DNA of 64,000 nt, taken from contig NZ_KE384561.1 in NCBI RefSeq assembly GCF_000426725.1, positions 289,092 to 353,091 on the forward strand. The letters are read 5' to 3'. Source of the stretch: Sporocytophaga myxococcoides DSM 11118. Lineage in GTDB: Bacteria > Bacteroidota > Bacteroidia > Cytophagales > Cytophagaceae. The position numbers were made by a program, and so were the translations under genes. Of the stretch, positions 17,983 to 24,743 are shown piece by piece. Under the pieces are notes generated by a model. That model had not been told where the DNA came from and did not search any database. It was given only the letters and a program-made list of their open reading frames with translations. Position 1 is the stretch's first letter. Each line of letters opens with the position of its first letter.

Positions 17983-18483
17983 ATGGAAGAGCATCAACAG
18001 GAAATAATTAGTACATACGGAAATAAAATCAGAGTCAGAGTTTGTGGGTTACTATTCAGAAACTCCGAAATACTATTAGTCAAGCACTTGACTATTGGGA
18101 AAAATAAATTCTTTTATGCTCCACCGGGAGGAGGAGTAGATTTTGGTGAATCTGCTGAGGAGTCTTTGATCCGTGAATTTTACGAAGAGACGGGGTTAAT
18201 TGTAAGAATCAAGGCGTTCCTTCTCACCCATGAATACCTAGAACCTCCATTGCATGCTATAGAACTTTTCTTTGAGGTAGAAGAAATCGGAGGAGCACTG
18301 ACATTGGGAAAAGATCCCGAGATGGGGCTGGAGAATCAGATTATCAAAGAAGTTAAATTCTGGAGCCTTTCCGAGATTCAAAAAAATGATGCTTGTTTGT
18401 TCCATAATATTTTCCGTCTGGCGAAAACCAATACTGAACTATTAAACCTAAAAGGTTATTTTCTTCAAAGAGGGAATGATTAG
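17983..18483 (+). CDS. NUDIX hydrolase (first of a tandem pair)
   Basis: 166 residues. Complete Nudix box: GGVDFGE at the start, then a 7-residue spacer and REFYEETGL (Gx5Ex7REUxEExGU). NUDIX enzymes hydrolyse nucleoside diphosphates linked to a variable group; substrate cannot be read here. It is about three-quarters identical by eye to the next gene, which begins 5 bp after its stop; their 3' halves are strikingly similar at the DNA level. Recent tandem duplication is the simplest explanation. Confidence 0.92.
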   Translation: MEEHQQEIISTYGNKIRVRVCGLLFRNSEILLVKHLTIGKNKFFYAPPGGGVDFGESAEESLIREFYEETGLIVRIKAFLLTHEYLEPPLHAIELFFEVEEIGGALTLGKDPEMGLENQIIKEVKFWSLSEIQKNDACLFHNIFRLAKTNTELLNLKGYFLQRGND

Positions 18484-18488
18484 AGGGT

Positions 18489-19001
18489 ATGGAAAACATT
18501 AAAGAACTTCAACAGGATATTATCGATATCTATGGAAATAAAACCAGGGTTAAAGTTCGAGGCTTGTTAATCAGAGACCATTCGGAGGTACTGCTTATCA
18601 AGCACCTTACCATAGGAGAAAACAAGTTCTATTACGCTCCTCCTGGAGGTGGTATAGACTTCGGCGAATCGGCTGAAGAATCTCTGATTCGGGAATTTTA
18701 TGAAGAGACTGGACTTAGAGTAAAGATCAAAAAATTTCTTTTCACTCATGAATACCTCAGTCCACCATTTCATGAGGTGGAACTTTTCTTCGAGATAGAA
18801 GAAACTGGAGGAAAATTGAAATTGGGGAAAGATCCTGAGATGGAATCAGACAATCAAATTATAGAAGAAGTTAAGTTCTGGAACATTTCAGAGATTCAAA
18901 AAAAAGATGCCGGTTTGTTCCATAATATTTTTCGCCTGGGAAAAACCGATACGGAACTATTAAACCTAAAAGGCTATTTTCTTCAGAAGGGTAATATTTA
19001 A
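18489..19001 (+). CDS. NUDIX hydrolase (second of a tandem pair)
   Basis: 170 residues with the same complete Nudix box (GGIDFGE...REFYEETGL) and the same C-terminal FHNIFRLGKTDTELLNLKGY as the copy upstream; it carries a 3-residue longer N-terminus and one inserted residue near position 32. Five bases separate the genes, so they are surely cotranscribed. Divergence is spread over the whole length and both catalytic boxes are intact, so both copies look functional. Confidence 0.92.
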   Translation: MENIKELQQDIIDIYGNKTRVKVRGLLIRDHSEVLLIKHLTIGENKFYYAPPGGGIDFGESAEESLIREFYEETGLRVKIKKFLFTHEYLSPPFHEVELFFEIEETGGKLKLGKDPEMESDNQIIEEVKFWNISEIQKKDAGLFHNIFRLGKTDTELLNLKGYFLQKGNI

Positions 19002-19137
19002 CGATTGTTTTTCCACATTTTAACATTTTTGTGGAAAAAATATTTTCAACAGTAAAAATTTGGTTAATTTTAAAGAGAAATAGATTATTAACCATTTATC
19101 CACATTATCCCCCAATCAATGTGAATATCTTGTTAAG
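19002..19137. promoter_or_regulatory. Intergenic cluster of DnaA-box-like sites
   Basis: AT-rich 136-bp gap. It holds one perfect DnaA box TTATCCACA (19096-19104), two TTTTCCACA matches to TTWTNCACA in inverted orientation (19009-19017 on plus, 19030-19038 on minus; together a 10-bp hairpin arm), and one 8/9 match on the minus strand (19120-19128, ATATTCACA). Clustering is seen directly; whether it is a replication origin, a DnaA-controlled promoter or a hairpin of another kind is inference. Confidence 0.45.
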
Positions 19138-20028
19138 ATGGAAGAACTAACAGCACAGTACAAGTTAAACAAAAGAATAAAAGACGATCAGTTCAATGTG
19201 GACTTGATTGCAAGGTATACCCTATCACTTCAAGTAAGTAAAGACCTTTTCAGAATTTGCATTACTGATTCTGTAAAAAACAGATGTCTATTGCTTGAAG
19301 ATTACCAATTACAAAATATCCGCACACCTGATCAGTTGCTTGAACAATTGGGACTTTTATATGAAGATCATGCTTTGTTGCAAGCAGGATTCTGGAAGGA
19401 TGTAAGGCTAGCCATAAAAAATACCTGCTTTTCTTTAATACCTTTCTCCCTATTTGAGAAACAATATTTAAAAGACTATCTCCATATCAATTGTCATTTC
19501 TCTGATGACAATAATGACGAAGTTTATTATTATCGTCAAAACAGACTGGATGCAGTGAACATCTTCTCTGCGGATAAAAAAATAATAGAGTGGTTTAATT
19601 TAAGGTACCCGTCCAAAAAGGTAAAGATTGTACACCATACAAGCCCATTGATTGAAGGTGTTTTACTTACCGGAACCAACAAGCAGGATTTATCAGTAGT
19701 GATCAATGTAGAAAATCAATACATGACCATCCTGGTAAAGCGCAGTAAAAATCTCGAATATTGTAATTCATTTAATTATATAAGTCCAGAAGATTTTGTT
19801 TACTTCACTATGTTTGTGATGGATCAGCTTCAGATCAATCCGGAATTAGTACCTGTTACTATTTTCGGAGAAATCAGTCCTGATTCAACCTTATATAAAA
19901 AGCTTTATAAATATATCAAAAACATTTCGTTCGGGGATAAACCATCTAACCTTCATTTTGGATATAACTTTGATGAAGTTTTCGACCATAAGTTTTTTGA
20001 TCTATATACCATGCACCTTTGTGAATAG
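19138..20028 (+). CDS. DUF3822 family protein
   Basis: 296 residues, start ATG at 19138. Matches by pattern the Bacteroidetes DUF3822 family, which has an actin/hexokinase-like fold but no known function; FSLIPFSLFEKQYLKDYLHI (about 99-118) and late IFGEISPDSTLYKKLYKYI are characteristic segments. No catalytic motif is evident. CoaD begins 14 bp downstream; the two are probably cotranscribed, an arrangement I recall from other Bacteroidetes. Confidence 0.8.
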   Translation: MEELTAQYKLNKRIKDDQFNVDLIARYTLSLQVSKDLFRICITDSVKNRCLLLEDYQLQNIRTPDQLLEQLGLLYEDHALLQAGFWKDVRLAIKNTCFSLIPFSLFEKQYLKDYLHINCHFSDDNNDEVYYYRQNRLDAVNIFSADKKIIEWFNLRYPSKKVKIVHHTSPLIEGVLLTGTNKQDLSVVINVENQYMTILVKRSKNLEYCNSFNYISPEDFVYFTMFVMDQLQINPELVPVTIFGEISPDSTLYKKLYKYIKNISFGDKPSNLHFGYNFDEVFDHKFFDLYTMHLCE

Positions 20029-20042
20029 CTCTAATTAAACTA

Positions 20043-20510
20043 ATGGAAAGAACAGCACTATTTCCGGGATCATTTGACCCATTTACCAAAGGACATTTGG
20101 ATATTGTTATGCGCAGTATCAGTTTGTTCGATAGAGTAATTATAGGAATAGGAAAAAACACCAATAAAAGCAGGTACTTTCCTTTAGAATTTATGGAGGA
20201 AAAAATTAAAGGTGTATTTCAAGACTATCCACAGGTAAGTGTAGAATCTTATGAGGGATTTACTGCTGATTTTGCAAAGAGAAGAGATGCAAAATTTTTA
20301 ATCAGAGGATTAAGAAATACTACAGATTTTGAATACGAATGCGGTATAGCCCAGGCGAATAAATTTCTTTGGAATGAAATGGAGACTATATTCCTTATTA
20401 CTTCGCCTGAACTAGCAGCATTAAGCTCGTCTATTATAAGAGACTTGCACAGATATGGAGCAAAGGCAGATCATTTTCTGCCTTATGAATTAAACTATCC
20501 TACAAAATAG
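20043..20510 (+). CDS. coaD: Phosphopantetheine adenylyltransferase CoaD
   Basis: 155 residues, usual length. The nucleotidyltransferase signature TALFPGSFDPFTKGH contains the TxGH catalytic motif (about residues 15-18), and ISPELAALSSSIIRDL-type residues near the C-terminus (SSSIIRDL) form the second motif. It makes dephospho-CoA from 4'-phosphopantetheine and ATP, the penultimate step of CoA synthesis, in the cytosol. Its 3' end overlaps that of the convergent NUDIX gene by 11 bp. Confidence 0.96.
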   Translation: MERTALFPGSFDPFTKGHLDIVMRSISLFDRVIIGIGKNTNKSRYFPLEFMEEKIKGVFQDYPQVSVESYEGFTADFAKRRDAKFLIRGLRNTTDFEYECGIAQANKFLWNEMETIFLITSPELAALSSSIIRDLHRYGAKADHFLPYELNYPTK

Positions 20511-20516
20511 TTTTTT
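20492..20516 (+). terminator. Probable terminator overlapping the coaD stop
   Basis: Inverted repeat AAACTAT (20492-20498)/ATAGTTT (20507-20513) followed by T residues. It includes the coaD stop codon and lies inside the 3' end of the opposing NUDIX gene. The stem is short and AT-rich. Confidence 0.45.
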
Positions 20517-21174
20517 CCTTATAAAAGTTATCCAGAACCTCTTCTATAGATCTGTAGGAGTTTTTGGTAGCTTTTTTCACGTCTTTTTTATCCATCCACC
20601 TGACGTCTTCAATATACTCCTCAATCTGAGGACGCATCATAGTGTCATTTACATTTTCCATGAGATACCAGGTAGTTTTCTTCAAAATTCTCCTTCCTTT
20701 GCGTACATAAGTATGCCAGGTTTTGCAAATTTTTTCTTTAACCTCTACCTTGATATTACACTCCTCTTCTACCTCTCTTTTGGCCCCTTTTTCCGTATCC
20801 TCTTTCTTTCTTAATTTTCCTTTTGGCAAATCCCATTTTTTAAGCCGGAAAATCATGAGAATTTTATCCTCCTTCACAACAATTCCACCTGCCGCTTTGA
20901 CAATCTTAAATTGATCCTTGACAAATTCAATAGCAAATTTTTTATCCGGAACGGCAAACGTTATCTCTTTAAGTTTCTTTAGTTTTTTTACCTCCAGAAG
21001 CTTAAGCAAACGGTCTATATGGGAAGGAGATGCTCCCATAATAATGACACTACCTACGAGGTTTTTAGAAATAATCTCATTTTTGCCATCGAGCACAGCA
21101 TCATAACCACTGCTGTCCAATTGCTCACCAAGCTGCACTATCCATACAGGCTTGTCATTCAAAAAAAGCTTCAT
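20500..21174 (-). CDS. NUDIX domain protein with N-terminal extension and variant Nudix box
   Basis: 224 residues. Residues 1 to about 90 form an extra N-terminal region (MKLFLNDKPVWIVQLGEQLD...) I do not recognise; the NUDIX domain follows, with GKLRKKE and REVEEECNI. The canonical Gly of REUxEExGU is replaced by Asn, while the metal-binding glutamates remain. The substrate is unknown. It is convergent with coaD and divergent from pyrE. Third NUDIX protein within 3.2 kb but clearly not a copy of the tandem pair. Confidence 0.85.
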   Translation of the reverse strand: MKLFLNDKPVWIVQLGEQLDSSGYDAVLDGKNEIISKNLVGSVIIMGASPSHIDRLLKLLEVKKLKKLKEITFAVPDKKFAIEFVKDQFKIVKAAGGIVVKEDKILMIFRLKKWDLPKGKLRKKEDTEKGAKREVEEECNIKVEVKEKICKTWHTYVRKGRRILKKTTWYLMENVNDTMMRPQIEEYIEDVRWMDKKDVKKATKNSYRSIEEVLDNFYKEKTIL

Positions 21175-21234
21175 TTAAATTGGTAATTGGGATGGTAAAT
21201 TTTGATTATATATCATGCAAAGTAACAAATAGAA

Positions 21235-21268
21235 TTGTATCATGCTATTAAATATTATTCTAAATTTG
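21235..21268 (+). promoter_or_regulatory. Putative pyrE promoter (TTG / TAnnTTTG)
   Basis: TAAATTTG at 21261-21268 matches the Bacteroidetes -7 box exactly; a TTG at 21235-21237 lies 23 bp upstream, at the long end of the accepted 17-23 bp spacing. The pyrE ATG follows at 21286. Confidence 0.5.
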
Positions 21269-21285
21269 CCTTCAAATAAATTTAT

Positions 21286-21912
21286 ATGTCTTCAGAAAAA
21301 GTAGCTGAATCCCTTCTTAAGATCGGTGCGATAAAACTTCGTCCTGAAAATCCTTTTAAATGGGCATCAGGCTGGAACTCACCAATTTACTGCGATAACA
21401 GATTTTCTCTTTCATTTCCTGATGTTAGAAACATCATTAAAGAAGAACTTGTTTCTCTTGTAAAAGATTATTTTCCCCAAGCAGAGGCTATTGTCGGTGT
21501 GGCAACTGCCGGTATCCCTCAAGGTACTCTAATCGCGGACAAGATGAACTTGCCATTCCTTTACGTAAGACCCAAGCCAAAAGATCACGGAATGGAAAAT
21601 CTTATTGAAGGAAAAGTTACACCAGGACAAAAAGTTGTTGTCGTTGAGGATCTTATATCAACTGGAGGAAGCTCATTAAAAGCTGTAGAAGCTTTGAGAG
21701 ATGGTGGAATTGAGGTACTTGGAATGGTTTCAATTTTTACTTACGGTTTTGATCTTGCTGAGAAAAACTTTAAAGACAAAGGAGTTCTATTGAAATCACT
21801 TACAGATTACAATGCATTGCTCAAAGAAGCGATTAAACTTGGATACATTAAAGAAAGCGACCTGGAAACATTAAAATCCTGGAGAACAGCTCCGGAAAAA
21901 TGGTCAGTATAA
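21286..21912 (+). CDS. pyrE: Orotate phosphoribosyltransferase PyrE
   Basis: 208 residues. The PRPP-binding motif VVVVEDLISTGGSSL (about residues 115-129) and the substrate-loop segment LYVRPKPKDHG are present, as is FKWASGWNSPIYCDNR at the N-terminus. It joins orotate to PRPP to give OMP in pyrimidine synthesis, in the cytosol. Monocistronic by context: own promoter-like box upstream and a hairpin downstream; no other pyr gene is nearby. Confidence 0.96.
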   Translation: MSSEKVAESLLKIGAIKLRPENPFKWASGWNSPIYCDNRFSLSFPDVRNIIKEELVSLVKDYFPQAEAIVGVATAGIPQGTLIADKMNLPFLYVRPKPKDHGMENLIEGKVTPGQKVVVVEDLISTGGSSLKAVEALRDGGIEVLGMVSIFTYGFDLAEKNFKDKGVLLKSLTDYNALLKEAIKLGYIKESDLETLKSWRTAPEKWSV

Positions 21913-21935
21913 TCATTTTATATTTATAATTTTAA

Positions 21936-21983
21936 AAAGCCTTTCGAAGCTGGATTTAACATGGATCTACTTTGAAAGGCTTT
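21936..21983 (+). terminator. Hairpin downstream of pyrE
   Basis: 10-bp inverted repeat AAAGCCTTTC (21936-21945)/GAAAGGCTTT (21974-21983) with a long 28-nt loop and only a weak T-run. It sits between the pyrE stop and the probable start of the phosphodiesterase, which argues for the downstream start at 22014. Confidence 0.5.
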
Positions 21984-22013
21984 AGAATTTCAGCCCAAAA
22001 TAGTCTTAACACC

Positions 22014-22511
22014 TTGAAAAGAATAGGTTTAATTTCGGACACGCACGGATTTCTGGATCCAAAAGTCTTTGATCATTTTAAAGATGTAGATGAAATCTGG
22101 CATGCAGGAGATTTCGGACCAGCTGAAGTAGCTTTAGAATTAGCCAGAATTAAACCCTTAAAAGGTGTTTATGGCAATATTGATGACAAAGACATTCGTT
22201 TTGAATTTCCAAAAGATTTGATTTTTGAAGAAGAAGGACTTAAAATCTTCATCACTCATATAGGAGGCTATCCTGGGCACTATGCCAAAGGAATAAAAGA
22301 TCAACTTATGAAGGAAAGACCAGATCTTTTTATTTGCGGTCATTCTCATATTCTGAGAGTTATTTCCGACCCTGACCTTAAATTAATTTCAATAAATCCT
22401 GGAGCTGCTGGAAATCAAGGGTTTCACAAAATAAAAACAATTATGAAATTTGACCTCAACAATAAAAAACTGGAAAATGTGAAGGCCATTGAATTAGGCA
22501 AAAGAGGATAA
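22014..22511 (+). CDS. YfcE/MJ0936-type metallophosphoesterase
   Basis: 165 residues from the TTG at 22014 (LKRIGLISDTHG, the usual family start); the frame extends to a TTG at 21972 that lies inside the hairpin arm and would add 14 non-family residues. Metal-binding motifs in order: DTHG, GDFG, GNID, THIGGYPGHY and CGHSH. Such small calcineurin-like enzymes hydrolyse phosphodiesters; the natural substrate is unknown. Followed by a bidirectional terminator. Confidence 0.92.
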   Translation: MKRIGLISDTHGFLDPKVFDHFKDVDEIWHAGDFGPAEVALELARIKPLKGVYGNIDDKDIRFEFPKDLIFEEEGLKIFITHIGGYPGHYAKGIKDQLMKERPDLFICGHSHILRVISDPDLKLISINPGAAGNQGFHKIKTIMKFDLNNKKLENVKAIELGKRG

Positions 22512-22516
22512 AATAA

Positions 22517-22542
22517 AAAAGGTGAACCTAAATTCACCTTTT
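22517..22542. terminator. Bidirectional terminator
   Basis: AAAAGGTGAA (22517-22526)/TTCACCTTTT (22533-22542), loop CCTAAA, with T-rich sequence beyond each arm. It serves the phosphodiesterase on plus and the 47-codon gene on minus. Confidence 0.8.
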
Positions 22543-22568
22543 CTTATAATAACTTTATGAATGCTTAA

Positions 22569-22712
22569 TTATGCACCAGCTTGTTTTTTCAACTCTTCTA
22601 GATCTATTTTCTTGATCACAGGAACAGCAGTAAGTCTTTTAATGCTTGTAGTTCTTGCTTTAGAAACAGTTTTATTCTTTTTTTCTTTTCTTTTTAATCT
22701 AGTGACTGCCAT
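22569..22712 (-). CDS. Small basic 47-residue conserved protein
   Basis: An ATG at 22712-22710 opens a 47-codon frame to TAA at 22571-22569. The product begins MAVTRLKRKEKKNKTVSKAR, continues TTSIKRLTAVPVIKKIDLEE and ends LKKQAGA: a very basic N-terminal half with an acidic helix at the C-terminus. I recall near-identical short proteins (MAVTRLKRK...) across Bacteroidetes, of unknown function; the composition suggests RNA or ribosome binding. It has a terminator directly 3' (22517-22542). On the opposite strand a longer frame exists, but it is hydrophobic low-complexity sequence and looks like a shadow. Confidence 0.8.
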   Translation of the reverse strand: MAVTRLKRKEKKNKTVSKARTTSIKRLTAVPVIKKIDLEELKKQAGA

Positions 22713-22775
22713 TGTTCTTAAAATTAGAATTGAGTCCGCAAAGATATACTTTTTTCTTATAACCGAAAAACTTTT

Positions 22776-23258
22776 TTAAAAGATATTATTAAAATTTCCG
22801 CTGGCTATCAGGTAAAATGTAACATGAGCCATCATGCACGCTGCTGGCCATAGCTCCCAGCGGATGTTTATTGAATTTTGACCATAAAATCTTTTTATCC
22901 ACAACATTGCAATGAATATTCCAAGGAAGGAACAAAGCAAGCTTAGAATATATACAACAGCCTTTATTGCAGCCTTTGGACTATGAAAGCTAATAAAACC
23001 TCTATGTTCCTCTATTCCAAATGGATTCGTAACTCTGTCAGAATGAATAGGCTTTATTACAATCAGTGGATTATGGACCGATGTAGATGCTTCTGTTAAA
23101 AATGTCTTTTCACTGACTTTATATCGTTCTCCGAACAATTCCCAATTCAGCAATAACGCCACGCTGCATTCAAAAATCAGAAACAGCATGGGAATCAATA
23201 ACATTTTGTAATTTTCTCTTTTCTTTAAAATGTAATCTAAGCTTTTAATAATTTTCAT
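22776..23258 (-). CDS. Membrane protein of unknown function
   Basis: 160 residues. Hydrophobic helices at about 19-38 (MLLIPMLFLIFECSVALLLN), 99-118 (VVYILSLLCSFLGIFIAMLW) and 138-155 (AACMMAHVTFYLIASG), with a hydrophilic loop between the first two. I recognise no family. It stands between the 47-residue gene (same strand, 63 bp downstream) and the divergent hisS. Confidence 0.6.
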   Translation of the reverse strand: MKIIKSLDYILKKRENYKMLLIPMLFLIFECSVALLLNWELFGERYKVSEKTFLTEASTSVHNPLIVIKPIHSDRVTNPFGIEEHRGFISFHSPKAAIKAVVYILSLLCSFLGIFIAMLWIKRFYGQNSINIRWELWPAACMMAHVTFYLIASGNFNNIF

Positions 23259-23327
23259 AACACTTATTTTTACTCAAACCAGGCCTTTATTTACGATCAA
23301 AAAAGGCCAATTGTTAACCTCTTTTTG

Positions 23328-23335
23328 TATTTTTG
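23328..23335 (+). promoter_or_regulatory. Putative hisS -7 box
   Basis: TATTTTTG fits TAnnTTTG exactly and lies 16 bp before the hisS ATG at 23352. The nearest TTG upstream (23311) is only 14 bp away, so the -33 half is weak. A 7-bp dyad GGCCTTT/AAAGGCC (23282-23308) lies just upstream. Confidence 0.4.
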
Positions 23336-23351
23336 CCGGCAAATTCCAATT

Positions 23352-24734
23352 ATGAGTAATCAAAAACCCTCAATCCCAAAAGGTACAAGAGATTTTGGCC
23401 CTGAAAAAATGGCCAAAAGAAATTATATATTTTCTACTATTAAAGAAGTATTTACCCGCTTTGGATTTCTTCCTTTGGAAACTCCTTCCATGGAAAATAT
23501 TTCTGTTCTCACGGGGAAATATGGAGATGAGGGAGATCAACTAATTTTTAAAATACTGAACTCCAGGCTTTACGAAGCAAAAAATAAAGAGGAGCTAAAA
23601 TCTGAATTTGATAAAAGTCTGGAGAAAAACATCAACTCCGATGTCCTAACAGAAAAAGCTTTAAGATATGACCTTACCGTACCATTTGCTCGGTATGTAG
23701 TTATGAACAGGAATGAAATAACTTTTCCTTTTAAAAGGTATCAGATTCAACCCGTTTGGAGAGCAGACCGGCCGCAAAAAGGCAGATACAGAGAATTTTA
23801 TCAATGTGATGCAGATATCGTAGGAACCGACTCACTCCTATGCGAAGCTGAAATTGTACTGATGGTTCATGAGGTTTTTAAAAAGCTTAAAATTGAAAAC
23901 TTCGCTCTGAAAATTAATAACAGGAAGATTTTGTCGGGAATTACTGAAATTATTGGCAAGCCAGGTTGCGAAACAGACTTTTGTGTTGCAATTGACAAGC
24001 TTGACAAAATCGGTATTGAAGGAGTTCTGAAAGAATTAAGAGAAAAGGACTTTGATGAAAAAAGTGTAGAATTGCTTTTACCTATTCTTCATCTGCAGGG
24101 TGGCAGCAAAGAAAAGCTTGAAGCAATGAGGGAGATCCTAAAAAATTCTCCCTCAGGTTTAAAAGGAATTGAAGAAATAAATACTGTACTTGAAAAAGTT
24201 GATCTTATGGGATTGACAAACTCTAGTCTTGAATTTGACCTGACTCTGGCTCGTGGCTTGAGTTACTACACAGGAGCGATATTCGAAGTAAAAGCAATCG
24301 GAGTTCAAATAGGAAGTATCAGTGGTGGAGGCCGTTACGATAATCTTACAGGAGTATTCGGACTTCCGGGAGTTTCCGGTGTGGGTATTTCCTTTGGGGT
24401 AGACAGGATTTATGATGTGATGGAAGAATTAAATCTCTTCCCTGAAGAACACCTGAACTCAACGAAAATTCTACTATGCTATTTTGACGAAAAAGGACAA
24501 CAATTTGGGCTGCCTTTACTTACCAAATTAAGGGCTGAGTGTATCAATAGTGAAATTTATCCCGAGGTGGCAAAAATCAAGAAGCAACTTGATTATGCCA
24601 ATAAAAAACAGGTGACTTTCGTTGGAATTATAGGTGATGAAGAGATTAAAACGGGAAAAGTTGCAATTAAAAATATGCTTAGCGGGGAACAGGAATCTTT
24701 GAATATTGATGAGATAATCGCAAAACTAAAATAA
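23352..24734 (+). CDS. hisS: Histidyl-tRNA synthetase HisS
   Basis: 460 residues from the ATG at 23352; an earlier in-frame TTG at 23325 overlaps the promoter-like box, so the later start is preferred. Class II synthetase features: motif 1 region with PKGTRDF and FLPLETPSMENI, motif 2 YQIQPVWRADRPQKGRYREFYQCDADI, the histidine loop LARGLSYYTGAIFEV, and motif 3 SGGGRYDNLTGVFG...GVGISFGVDRIYD, plus a C-terminal anticodon-binding domain. Charges tRNA-His in the cytosol. The T9SS gene starts 9 bp downstream. Confidence 0.97.
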   Translation: MSNQKPSIPKGTRDFGPEKMAKRNYIFSTIKEVFTRFGFLPLETPSMENISVLTGKYGDEGDQLIFKILNSRLYEAKNKEELKSEFDKSLEKNINSDVLTEKALRYDLTVPFARYVVMNRNEITFPFKRYQIQPVWRADRPQKGRYREFYQCDADIVGTDSLLCEAEIVLMVHEVFKKLKIENFALKINNRKILSGITEIIGKPGCETDFCVAIDKLDKIGIEGVLKELREKDFDEKSVELLLPILHLQGGSKEKLEAMREILKNSPSGLKGIEEINTVLEKVDLMGLTNSSLEFDLTLARGLSYYTGAIFEVKAIGVQIGSISGGGRYDNLTGVFGLPGVSGVGISFGVDRIYDVMEELNLFPEEHLNSTKILLCYFDEKGQQFGLPLLTKLRAECINSEIYPEVAKIKKQLDYANKKQVTFVGIIGDEEIKTGKVAIKNMLSGEQESLNIDEIIAKLK

Positions 24735-24743
24735 CAAATCCTG

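Noticed and set aside
22561-22779. Plus-strand 72-codon hydrophobic frame
   Set aside because: It is the complement of the 47-codon basic gene and has low-complexity hydrophobic composition; no promoter or homologous look.
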